Assembly: GCA_025352915.1 (NCBI GenBank)
Contig: JANXSA010000107.1
Span: 1-5,776 of the forward strand
DNA from: Rhodospirillales bacterium
Lineage (GTDB): Bacteria; Pseudomonadota; Alphaproteobacteria; Acetobacterales; Acetobacteraceae
Direction of reading: 5' to 3'
Length of the DNA stretch: 5,776 nt
The position numbers and the translations under genes were made by a program. This document shows, piece by piece, positions 1 through 5,776 of this stretch (within the stretch, counting starts at the first letter, position 1; each line of letters starts with the position of its first letter). The notes under the pieces are model-generated. The model did no database searches and had not been told where the DNA came from. It saw only the letters and a program-made list of their open reading frames with translations.

Positions 1-1086
1 CTCGGCCAGGGCCTCGACCATCGGGCGGTAGGCGGCCTGATTGAGCTTGGCCTCGCCGGCCGGCATTTCCAGGATGTAGCGGAAGTCCTGCGGCAAAGTG
101 GCCAGTGCCAGGCGGACCCGGCCGAGGGCTGCGTCGCGCGCGCCGGCGGACAAGCGGGCGGCGCCGCGGATGTAGACGTCGTGGTGCAGGGTGCGGTTGG
201 TGCAGGTGTCGATCACCAGTTCGCGCATCAGCTGGTCGTCGAAGCGGTCGTGGATTGCCTTCTGTTCGGGGGTCAGCAGGAGGTCGACGAAATTCTCCAT
301 CAGGCGGGCGGAGCCGGCGAAGTCGAGTTTTGCCCCGGCGAGGCTGGCGGCGACATCGGCGTGGAAGCAGGGGCGCCAGGACTCGTTCATGTATTCGTGG
401 CTGAGATAGGCCACCGGGAGGTCTTCCAGCCGGGGCAGCAGGTCCTGGATCATGGTGGTGGAGGTGAGGTGGGTGGCGCCGGCGGCGGCCAGGGCCTGGA
501 GCACGGCGCGACCGGCGACGACCTGGCGGTCGCTGCGCCCGCCCTGGCGGAGGCCGGCCTCGCGCATCACCCGCTGCATGCCCAGCAAGCCTTGTTGGGC
601 GGGCAGCGCGTTATAGCTCAGGTGCATCAGCCCGCCGGCGCGCAGCTTGGCGGCGGCGAGGCGGACGATGCCCGCCCGCACGGGGTCGCCGACCCAGCTC
701 CAGACGCCGTGCGCGGTGATGATGTCGGCTTCGGGCAGCGCCGTGCCCTGGGGGGAGTCGGCGAAGCTCGATAGGTCGGCTTCGATGAAGGTGATGTTGT
801 CGAGCCCGGCCTCGGCGGCGAGCCGGCGGGCATCGGCGATGGCGGCGGGCATGAAGTCGATCGCGGTGACGGTCCAGCCGGGATTGGCGGCGGCGATGAC
901 GCAGGCGTTGACGCCGCGGCCGCAGCCCAGCTCCAGGTAGTGCATGGCGCGGTTGTCCCAGGGCGCGTCGACGGCATAGCCGTTGATCAGGCAGGCCAGG
1001 GCGAGCATCGGCGGCGACTGGGAGACGAAGTAGCCGGCGGTGTAGGCGATGTCGGTGACGTAGCCGGCGCTCCAGGATGTGCTCAT
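1..1086 (-). CDS. Class I SAM-dependent methyltransferase with methyltransferase regulatory domain (3' end beyond window)
   Basis: The first 362 codons of this gene are open from the ATG at 1086 to the window edge with no stop. The protein begins MSTSWSAGYVTDIAYTAGYF, the aromatic N-terminus typical of proteins with the predicted methyltransferase regulatory domain (MethyTransf_Reg type). A Rossmann-fold methyltransferase domain follows. Motif I is LELGCGRGVN (residues 51-60), the acidic residue after strand beta2 is in TAIDF (D77), AD at 103-104 is the likely adenine-contact acidic position, and HGVWSWV (126-132) and LSYN (156-159) are family signatures. YLSHEYMNESWRP (227-239) lies in the presumed regulatory domain. 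Family members often run to about 500 residues, so a C-terminal part is probably missing. The start codon overlaps the tssG stop as ATGA and has a good Shine-Dalgarno site, so it is probably co-translated with T6SS baseplate genes. The substrate cannot be read from sequence. Rickettsial outer-membrane-protein lysine methyltransferases have a broadly similar multi-domain plan, but I cannot show homology here. The methyltransferase call is confident; a T6SS role is inferred from position. Confidence 0.9.
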   Translation of the reverse strand, partial: MSTSWSAGYVTDIAYTAGYFVSQSPPMLALACLINGYAVDAPWDNRAMHYLELGCGRGVNACVIAAANPGWTVTAIDFMPAAIADARRLAAEAGLDNITFIEADLSSFADSPQGTALPEADIITAHGVWSWVGDPVRAGIVRLAAAKLRAGGLMHLSYNALPAQQGLLGMQRVMREAGLRQGGRSDRQVVAGRAVLQALAAAGATHLTSTTMIQDLLPRLEDLPVAYLSHEYMNESWRPCFHADVAASLAGAKLDFAGSARLMENFVDLLLTPEQKAIHDRFDDQLMRELVIDTCTNRTLHHDVYIRGAARLSAGARDAALGRVRLALATLPQDFRYILEMPAGEAKLNQAAYRPMVEALAE

Positions 1087-2210
1087 GTGCCAGCCCTTTC
1101 GTGTTCGTCGGCCCTTTCACGTTCGTCGGCCCTTTCGCGTTCGGCTTCGGCTTCCACCACCTCGGCCTCGAAGATCGCATCGGCGGCCGGGGCGGCGCGG
1201 CCGAGGCCGGGGGCGGGCAGCCAGGTGTTCCAACCGAGCCGGGGCGGGGCCGGGCCGGCGCCGAGCGCCATCGGTGGCACTGCGTCAGGCGCCAGGACCG
1301 GGTTGACGGCGAAGCCGGTTTCGAAGCCCAGGAATGCGCGGATCAGCGCCACCAGCCGGCGCAATGCCGGACGGTCGGGCAACAGGGCGTTGAAGCCGTC
1401 GCGGTCGAGCGGGCCGACGCGCAGCACCACGCGGGCGTGCACGTCCCAGGCGCGCACGCCGATCGCCGCGTCGACGCCGAGCTGGTTGAACGCGCCGGGG
1501 CGGCGGCCCTGTGGCATGCGGGTGCGCTGGTCGGGCGGCAGGGCGAGCCAGGCGCCGGCGAATTGCTGCACCTCGACCGGGCGGCCAAGCCAGTCCGACG
1601 TCAGGGCGGCGAGGCGGTCGGCGGAGCGCGGGCGCATTGCCAGCAGCCCGGCGTAGTGCATCAGCGCGTCGGCGCCGGCGTCCATGCGGCCGACCAGGCC
1701 CGGGGTGCCGAAGCCGGTCAGCGACAGCAGCACGCCGGCCATCGGGTCGCTGGCCAGGGCTTCGCGGCCGGGTTCCGGGGGGCGTAGGCGGGCTGCCTCG
1801 GTGGCGCGGTGCAGGCGGTATTTCGCGCCGGCACGGGCGAAATGCAGCACGAAGCGGTGGGACAGCATGTCGAGGAAATCATGCAGGGCGCGCGAGCGGT
1901 TGCGCAGCGTGGTGGCCAGCACTTCGCTGTAGTAGCGCGGCATAACGCCGGTGGCGCCGGTCAGGGCCATCACCGGGGTGGTCACGGCGGGCGGGGTGCC
2001 GGCTTGGACGGTCAGGATATCGGCGGGGGGGAAGGCGAGGCCGGGCGGGCTGTGGAAGCGGACGGCGCCTTCGAGGTCGGGCGCGCGGGCGGCATGGGCC
2101 AGGACGCGCACCGCGGCGTCGAAGGCAAAGCGTTGGGGCTCGCGGTGCAGCCGGGCCAGGGTCGAGCCCGGCTTCACAGCAGCACCCGCATCCCTGCCCG
2201 CGCCGGCCAT
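1083..2210 (-). CDS. tssG: Type VI secretion system baseplate subunit TssG
   Basis: TssG (VasB/ImpH family) forms the baseplate wedge with TssF and TssE in the cytoplasm. From the ATG at 2210 the protein has 375 residues, slightly long for a family of about 330-360. Family signatures visible in order: an N-terminal EPQRFAFDAAVRVL segment (24-37), RFHSPPGLAFPP (51-62), LTGATGVMPRYYSEVL (83-98), DFLDMLSHRF (111-120), RPRSADRLAALTSDWLGRPV (193-212), LGVDAAIGVRAWD (244-256) and LGWNTWLP (325-332). The last 28 or so residues are an acidic/basic low-complexity tail made of DE[HR]ERA units encoded by an 18-bp tandem repeat; this is not part of the usual TssG fold. The start is uncertain. ATG 2210 gives a family-like MAGAG start but has only a weak ribosome binding site and overlaps tssF by 37 bp. 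A GTG at 2177 overlaps the tssF stop as GTGA and would give 364 residues. The open frame continues upstream to 2726, but that part is antiparallel-free shadow of tssF in another frame and has no TssG similarity. Confidence 0.95.
   Translation of the reverse strand: MAGAGRDAGAAVKPGSTLARLHREPQRFAFDAAVRVLAHAARAPDLEGAVRFHSPPGLAFPPADILTVQAGTPPAVTTPVMALTGATGVMPRYYSEVLATTLRNRSRALHDFLDMLSHRFVLHFARAGAKYRLHRATEAARLRPPEPGREALASDPMAGVLLSLTGFGTPGLVGRMDAGADALMHYAGLLAMRPRSADRLAALTSDWLGRPVEVQQFAGAWLALPPDQRTRMPQGRRPGAFNQLGVDAAIGVRAWDVHARVVLRVGPLDRDGFNALLPDRPALRRLVALIRAFLGFETGFAVNPVLAPDAVPPMALGAGPAPPRLGWNTWLPAPGLGRAAPAADAIFEAEVVEAEAERERADERERADEHERAGT
1093..1146 (-). repeat. 18-bp tandem repeat, about 2.8 copies, in the 3' end of tssG
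   Basis: On the + strand the units are gccctttcgtgttcgtcg (1093-1110), gccctttcacgttcgtcg (1111-1128) and a decayed gccctttcgcgttcggct (1129-1146). The first two differ at two positions and the third diverges at its end. The unit is a multiple of three, so on the coding (minus) strand it adds DEHERA, DERERA and a variant ending ERERA to the C-terminus of TssG without shifting frame. Each unit contains GAAAGGGC on the coding strand, a Shine-Dalgarno-like core, and the last one lies just before the methyltransferase start. Copy number could change by replication slippage and would alter TssG tail length in steps of six residues. Confidence 0.85.
1094..1098 (-). promoter_or_regulatory. Ribosome binding site of the methyltransferase gene
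   Basis: The coding strand reads AAAGGG, then the seven bases CTGGCAC, then ATG at 1086. This is a well-placed Shine-Dalgarno sequence. It lies within the final tssG codons and within the first unit of the 18-bp repeat. It supports the ATG at 1086 as the true start and means the gene can be initiated independently as well as by coupling to tssG termination. Confidence 0.65.
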
Positions 2211-3997
2211 GACGCCGCCGTGCCGGAGCGGCCACGCAGGGTGGCGCGGGTGCGCACGAAGGCGTTGACCGTGGCGTGCAGGGCGAGGAAGCGGTCCAGC
2301 ACCGCGGCCATCAGGTACAGCCCGCCGACCTGCCAGGCGCGCGGTTCGAATTCGAGGGTGACGTCCAGACCGCGGCAGAAGGCGCCAATACGCGCGCCGG
2401 GGACGCGGGCGGTGCCTGGTTTTGCCCCGACGGCCAGCAGCGCCTCGATCGCCGCGCGCGACTCGGCAGAGCCGCGCAGGTCGTAGAGGCGCAACACCTC
2501 CTTCAGGGCTGCGGCACCTTCGGGACCGCCGACAACGGAGAGATGGCCGAGCGATAGGTGGGATACCAGCCGCCAGAAGCCGCGCTCGTGCAGCACCGGG
2601 CGCAGGGCGTGGCTCGGCGCGGTCAGGCAGCTGATCCGGGTGATCGCCGCGACACCCTCGACGAGGCGCATGCGCGGGTGGCCACCGCCGAACTGCAACT
2701 CGCTCGGCAGGTCGCGGTTGGTGCATAGCGCGTCAATCGACAGCACCGCATCGGCGGGGGCATCCGGGTCGAAGGAGGGGTCATCCGGCGCGATGAACGC
2801 CTCGCCGCCGCGCAACGGGGCCGCCGCCTCGCGCCGGACGACGTGAAAGAAGCCGCCGGGCGCGCCGGGCTCAAGGTCGCCATGGGTCAGGCGGTAGAAC
2901 GGGCGCCACGGGCGGAAGCTGCCGTCCGGGCGGGATTCGCGCACGCGCTCGACGCTCCAGACCTCGAGCGCGCCGGGGCGGCGGACCTCGGGGACGACGC
3001 GGTATTCGGTGGCGGTATGGCTCAGCGCGATCGGCTCGCAACGCTGCGGGAACAGGTTCACCACCGGGGTGCAGCCGAGCGCCAGGCTGTCGGCCGCCAC
3101 CACACGCTCCAGCTCCGGCAGGGCGCGGTCGAGATAGACGAATATTTCCAAGCGGTTGCTAGCGGAGGCGAGCGTCTTGCCGTCCATGCGGGTAATGTCG
3201 AAAAACATGAATTTTTCCGGGAAGGCGAAGTATTCGGTCAGCAGGCGAAACCCGGAGAAGCTGCGCGCCGGCCAGGGCAGCAGTGCTTCCTCCGGCGCGA
3301 AGCCGACCGGCACCACGCTGTCGGCCGGGGCGATCACCGGATTGGGGTCGGTTGGGCCATCGGCGTAGGCGACCGACATTGTGTGGCCGCACAGCAGCTC
3401 ATACAGCGGCAGCGCGATGTTGGGGGCGGCGCGCAGGAAAAAGCGCAGCCGGTCCATGCCGAGCTGGGCGAAAGTGGCCTCCGGGTTGGCACAGCGCAGC
3501 ACGATGCGCAGCACCGAGACCGCGCCGGATGCCAGCGGGTTGGCCGGGGCGGCGAGCGGCAGGCCGGAGAGGCGGACGCTCTCTATCTCGACCGGCCAGA
3601 GCGTGGTCGGGTAGGCGGTGCGGAAGCGGCAGGTCTCGCCGCGCACCGGCTCGCTGTCCAGTGCCAGGCCGGGGGCGACCTCGAACGGCGTCATCAACTC
3701 GGGCTGGCTCTGGAACTGCACCACGCTGCAGGACGGCACCGGGGACAGATAATGCGGATACAGCACGCCGAGCAGGGCGTCGGTCAGCTCGGGGAATTCG
3801 TCGTCCAGGCGATGATGCACGCGGGCGGCGAGGAAGGCGGCGCCATCGAGCAGCCGGGCGACATGCGGGTCGTCGACGGCGTCGGCGGCCAGGCGCAGGC
3901 GGCCGGCGATCTTCGGGTGCGCCTCGGCGAACTCGGCGGCCAGGCGGCGGATCGCGTTCAGCTCGCGGTCGTAATAGGGCAGCAGCGCGTCGGACAT
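2174..3997 (-). CDS. tssF: Type VI secretion system baseplate subunit TssF
   Basis: TssF (VasA/ImpG family) is the largest wedge protein of the T6SS baseplate; two copies pair with one TssG and contact TssE and TssK. The 607-residue length fits the family (about 580-620). The N-terminus LLPYYDRELNAIRRLAAEFA (5-24) and AHPKIAGRL (26-34) is the classic family start, followed by DPHVARLLDGAAFLAARV (43-60) and LDDEFPELTDALLGVLYPHY (64-83). The CTNRDLP motif is at 425-431, and the C-terminal FCRGLDVTLEF region with VLDRFLALHATVNAF, from residue 540, matches the conserved TssF end. The ATG at 3997 lies 13 bp after the tssE stop. An AGGT Shine-Dalgarno core lies about six bases before it, and a TGAGG formed over the tssE stop lies farther upstream. 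The 3' end overlaps tssG. No frameshift or missing domain is seen. Confidence 0.97.
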   Translation of the reverse strand: MSDALLPYYDRELNAIRRLAAEFAEAHPKIAGRLRLAADAVDDPHVARLLDGAAFLAARVHHRLDDEFPELTDALLGVLYPHYLSPVPSCSVVQFQSQPELMTPFEVAPGLALDSEPVRGETCRFRTAYPTTLWPVEIESVRLSGLPLAAPANPLASGAVSVLRIVLRCANPEATFAQLGMDRLRFFLRAAPNIALPLYELLCGHTMSVAYADGPTDPNPVIAPADSVVPVGFAPEEALLPWPARSFSGFRLLTEYFAFPEKFMFFDITRMDGKTLASASNRLEIFVYLDRALPELERVVAADSLALGCTPVVNLFPQRCEPIALSHTATEYRVVPEVRRPGALEVWSVERVRESRPDGSFRPWRPFYRLTHGDLEPGAPGGFFHVVRREAAAPLRGGEAFIAPDDPSFDPDAPADAVLSIDALCTNRDLPSELQFGGGHPRMRLVEGVAAITRISCLTAPSHALRPVLHERGFWRLVSHLSLGHLSVVGGPEGAAALKEVLRLYDLRGSAESRAAIEALLAVGAKPGTARVPGARIGAFCRGLDVTLEFEPRAWQVGGLYLMAAVLDRFLALHATVNAFVRTRATLRGRSGTAASWPARAGMRVLL

Positions 3998-4010
3998 CGG
4001 GGGACCTGCC

Positions 4011-4568
4011 TCAGGCCGGCTCGGTGGCGGCGACGAAGACGTCGGCGGTGGTGGAGTCGATGGTGGTGTCGAAGGCCACCGGCTCGGGCGCGGGATCGGC
4101 GTGCAGCAGCCCGTCGATGCGCAGGCGCAGGGTGGCCTCCAGCTTATTAGCGCCGTCGATGAGCGATACCCGCACGCTCATCAGCCGCGGTTCGAAGCGG
4201 CGGATGGTCGCCTCGACCTCGGCACGGAAGGCGTCGCGGCGGCCGGGCTCGTTCATGGCGCCGGCGGTGAAGTCTGGGATGCCGTAGCCGATCGGGGAGG
4301 CGGCGAGCTCGGTCAACTCGGCGGGCCAGGAACGCCAGCGGCGGCGGGCGTTCAGCAAGGCTTCCAGGTCGCGGCGGACCGAGGCGCGCAGGGCCGCCAT
4401 CGCCTCGCCGGTCGACATCGGGGTGTCGCGCTCCTGGTCCGGGGCGTCGTCGATCAGGCGGTCGAGCAGCGGCAGCTGGGCGCGCGGCCCGGCCCGGCGC
4501 GTCCCTTCCGCCCGGCCGGCCTCGCCGCGACCGGTATCCAGGACACGGCCGGTGCCACGGCCACTCAC
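4011..4568 (-). CDS. tssE: Type VI secretion system baseplate subunit TssE (gp25-like)
   Basis: TssE is homologous to phage T4 gp25. It sits in the baseplate wedge and starts sheath polymerisation by a handshake-type contact with the first sheath ring. The product has 185 residues. The TssE N-terminal signature LPLLDRLIDDAPDQ is at 32-45. The gp25-like domain covers about residues 60-170, with SPIGYGIPDF (91-100), TIRRFEPRL (121-129), SVRVSL (131-136) and a final EPVAFDTTID (162-171). The start is a GTG that overlaps the tagJ stop as GTGA. No ATG exists between it and the LLDRLIDD motif, and the next one (codon 51) would remove that motif, so GTG is the best choice. Only a weak GGA lies upstream, so translation probably relies on coupling to tagJ. 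The first 30 residues are rich in Gly and Arg, probably disordered and not conserved. Confidence 0.95.
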   Translation of the reverse strand: MSGRGTGRVLDTGRGEAGRAEGTRRAGPRAQLPLLDRLIDDAPDQERDTPMSTGEAMAALRASVRRDLEALLNARRRWRSWPAELTELAASPIGYGIPDFTAGAMNEPGRRDAFRAEVEATIRRFEPRLMSVRVSLIDGANKLEATLRLRIDGLLHADPAPEPVAFDTTIDSTTADVFVAATEPA

Positions 4569-5368
4569 TCGGCGAATTCCAGAGTCGTCAGGTCCATGAT
4601 GCCGATCGCTTCCTCGCCGGCCAGGAACAGGCGCTGGCCCACGCCGCGCACCGGTCCGGCGTCCTCGATCCAGTCGGTTTCGCGGCCGAGCTTGAGAACA
4701 TCGGTGATCGTGGCGTCCTCGCTGCCGTACACAACGGGGAGGTAGACATCGCCGTCGGGGCCATTGCGCACCGACATGGTGGCGCGGCGCCAGAACAGGT
4801 CGCGGGCGCGCTTGGGCGGGTGGAACTCGACCGAGATCACCCGCTCGGTGGGGATCCAGAAGTATTTGCCGGTGGTGGTCAGCACCTCGAAGCTGCCGGC
4901 GCAGAGGTCGTCGGCGTCGCGGAAATCGTCGATCGCGGTATCACCGGCAAAGCCGGCGACATGCGGACGGCCGGTTTCGGCGGCGCCGGCAAGCTTTGCC
5001 GCCTCGGCGGTGTTGCCTTCGCGCAGGGCGACCAGGGCTGCGAGTTGCAGGCGCTGGGTGTCGGTGGGTTCGCCGAGGAACTCGGGCACGCGGCCGTCGC
5101 GGCGCAGCTGGCGGCGGGCCATGTCGGCGCGCAGCAACTGGCGGAACTCGGCAACCACCACGGCGGCTTCCGGCTCGACCTGGCTGGCGGCATCCAGGAT
5201 GACGTCGGCGCGTTCAAGGTTGCCGGCGAACACCAGCAGTTCGGCCAGCAGCACTCTTGCGGCGATGTCGGTCGGCGCCTTGCGAACCGCCGCGTTTGCC
5301 GCATCCACCGCCGCCGCCAGATTGCCGGCCCGGAACAGGGCCCCCGCCGTCTCACCCGTGCCTGACAT
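4565..5368 (-). CDS. tagJ: Type VI secretion system accessory protein TagJ (ImpE/HsiE family)
   Basis: TagJ (ImpE, SciE-type) is a cytoplasmic T6SS accessory protein. In the HSI-I-like systems where it has been studied it binds the sheath protein TssB and is linked to ClpV-driven recycling of contracted sheath. The product has 267 residues from the ATG at 5368, typical of the family. The N-terminal half is alpha-helical and TPR-like: ALFRAGNLAAAVDAANAAV, then LLAELLVFAGNLERADVILD, then the basic MARRQLRRDGRVPEFL. The C-terminal ImpE domain carries DFRDADD (148-154), GKYFWIP (167-173), RARDLFWR (187-194) and VYLPVVYGSE. An in-frame ATG at 5386 would add six residues, but it has no Shine-Dalgarno site, whereas ATG 5368 has GAGGGAG about nine bases upstream. 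It follows tssC by 48 bp and overlaps tssE by four bases. The order tssC-tagJ-tssE-tssF-tssG is a known T6SS arrangement. Confidence 0.94.
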   Translation of the reverse strand: MSGTGETAGALFRAGNLAAAVDAANAAVRKAPTDIAARVLLAELLVFAGNLERADVILDAASQVEPEAAVVVAEFRQLLRADMARRQLRRDGRVPEFLGEPTDTQRLQLAALVALREGNTAEAAKLAGAAETGRPHVAGFAGDTAIDDFRDADDLCAGSFEVLTTTGKYFWIPTERVISVEFHPPKRARDLFWRRATMSVRNGPDGDVYLPVVYGSEDATITDVLKLGRETDWIEDAGPVRGVGQRLFLAGEEAIGIMDLTTLEFAE

Positions 5369-5377
5369 CGCGTCCTG

Positions 5378-5384
5378 CTCCCTC
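5378..5384 (-). promoter_or_regulatory. Ribosome binding site that decides the tagJ start
   Basis: The coding strand reads GAGGGAG, then the nine bases CAGGACGCG, then ATG at 5368. The competing upstream ATG at 5386 overlaps this site and is preceded by AAGCAACGACA, which has no Shine-Dalgarno core. This favours 5368 as the start. Confidence 0.6.
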
Positions 5385-5416
5385 ATTGTCGTTGCTTCGA
5401 TCCACTGTCCGGGTGC

Positions 5417-5776
5417 CTATCGCGGGGCGCCGGGAGCGGCAATGTCGGTGACCAGGCGGAACTGCGCCGAGACGTCGTCCAGCTGGAAATGCGGCTGCAT
5501 CTGGATGACGCAGCCATAGACGCCGGGCTTGCCGGGACGTTCCTGGACGGTGACCAGGCCGCTTACCAGCGGGTAGCGTGCGCGCGATTCGCTGCCGACG
5601 TTGATGTTGCTGTTGACGTAACGGCTGAGCCAGCGCTGCAACTGGTCCTCGATCTCCTCGGCGGTGCGGAAAGCGCCGACCATGTCGCGGCCGAGCATCT
5701 TTACATAATGCGCGAAGCGGGAGACGCACAGCAGGGTATTGACCTGCGAGGATAGCCGGGCATTGGCGGCGGCGGC
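5417..5776 (-). CDS. tssC: Type VI secretion system contractile sheath large subunit TssC, C-terminal part (5' end beyond window)
   Basis: TssC (VipB/ImpD) is the large subunit of the contractile sheath and assembles in the cytoplasm with TssB. Only the last 119 codons are present; the reading frame runs to the window edge without a break, so no true start is in view. Visible signatures are NARLSSQVNTLLCVSRFAHY at the edge, GRDMVGAF, the helix EIEDQLQRWLSRYV, NINVGSESRARYPL, and the end VQERPGKPGVYGCVIQMQPH followed by FQLDD and SAQFRLVTDI. The ERPGKPG and QPHFQLD motifs are characteristic of TssC C-termini. The gene ends with TAG. The first internal Met of this fragment (5698) is not a start because homology continues upstream of it. 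tssB is expected just beyond the right edge. Confidence 0.96.
   Translation of the reverse strand, partial: AAAANARLSSQVNTLLCVSRFAHYVKMLGRDMVGAFRTAEEIEDQLQRWLSRYVNSNINVGSESRARYPLVSGLVTVQERPGKPGVYGCVIQMQPHFQLDDVSAQFRLVTDIAAPGAPR

Noticed and set aside
1093..1146. CRISPR-like array
   Set aside because: The repeats are directly adjacent with no spacers and lie in frame within tssG.
611..1180. 189-codon minus-strand open frame opposite none but out of frame with the methyltransferase
   Set aside because: It is an Arg-rich out-of-frame reading of the methyltransferase and tssG end; the true frame carries clear methyltransferase motifs.
1241..1260. Possible G-quadruplex in a G-run cluster within tssG
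   Set aside because: The fourth run has only two G residues, and the composition is explained by Pro/Gly/Ala codons of the TssG linker.
2211..2726. Upstream extension of the tssG reading frame to give 547 residues
   Set aside because: The extra part lies inside tssF in another frame, is low-complexity Arg/Ala/Pro sequence, and TssG homology starts only after 2210.
2843..4150. 435-codon open frame on the + strand opposite tssF and tssE
   Set aside because: It is antisense to well-recognised TssF and TssE, its composition (Gly, Ala, Arg, Gln, His rich) is what reversed high-GC coding gives, and it shows no domain. GC-rich third positions remove stops on the opposite strand.
3283..4287. 334-codon + strand open frame
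   Set aside because: Arg/Pro/Ala/Gly low-complexity shadow of the tssF and tssE coding strand, with no recognisable motif.
5369..5416. Possible terminator or promoter between tssC and tagJ
   Set aside because: The 48 bp hold no clear GC-rich hairpin with a T-run and no recognisable -35/-10 pair; it appears to be a simple intergenic spacer with the tagJ ribosome site.
4764..5519. 251-codon + strand open frame covering tagJ and the tssC end
   Set aside because: Antisense to recognised TagJ and TssC, Ser/Arg/Ala-rich, no domain or ribosome binding site of note.

Overview
This GC-rich window (roughly 70% G+C by eye) is part of a type VI secretion system (T6SS) operon. Every real gene is on the minus strand, so the operon reads from right to left. 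The high GC, alpha-proteobacteria-like protein sequences and the gene order suggest a high-GC proteobacterium, perhaps an alphaproteobacterium of the Rhodospirillales/Acetobacteraceae kind. That taxonomic guess is weak because the window holds no rRNA or other marker gene.

Layout in the direction of transcription: the 3' end of tssC, the large sheath subunit (5776-5417, 5' end outside the window); tagJ/impE, an accessory protein (5368-4565); tssE, the gp25-like baseplate protein (4568-4011); tssF, a baseplate wedge protein (3997-2174); tssG, a baseplate wedge protein (2210-1083); and a class I SAM-dependent methyltransferase with a predicted methyltransferase regulatory domain (1086-1, 3' end outside the window). 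The gene junctions are 48 bp, a 4-bp GTGA overlap, 13 bp, a 37-bp overlap (4 bp if a downstream GTG start of tssG is used), and a 4-bp ATGA overlap. No gene-free stretch is longer than 48 bp, and I see no internal promoter or terminator. This looks like one polycistronic, translationally coupled unit.

How the genes work together: TssC with TssB (not seen) forms the contractile sheath. TagJ binds TssB in the T6SS class that carries it and is linked to ClpV-dependent sheath recycling. TssE, TssF and TssG, with TssK (not seen), form the baseplate wedges on which sheath and Hcp tube assemble.

The one component outside the standard core is the methyltransferase. It is coupled to tssG by an ATGA overlap and has its own Shine-Dalgarno (SD) sequence inside an 18-bp tandem repeat that also encodes the charged C-terminal tail of TssG. 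Its substrate is unknown. A role in modifying a T6SS component, an effector or a surface molecule is a hypothesis only.
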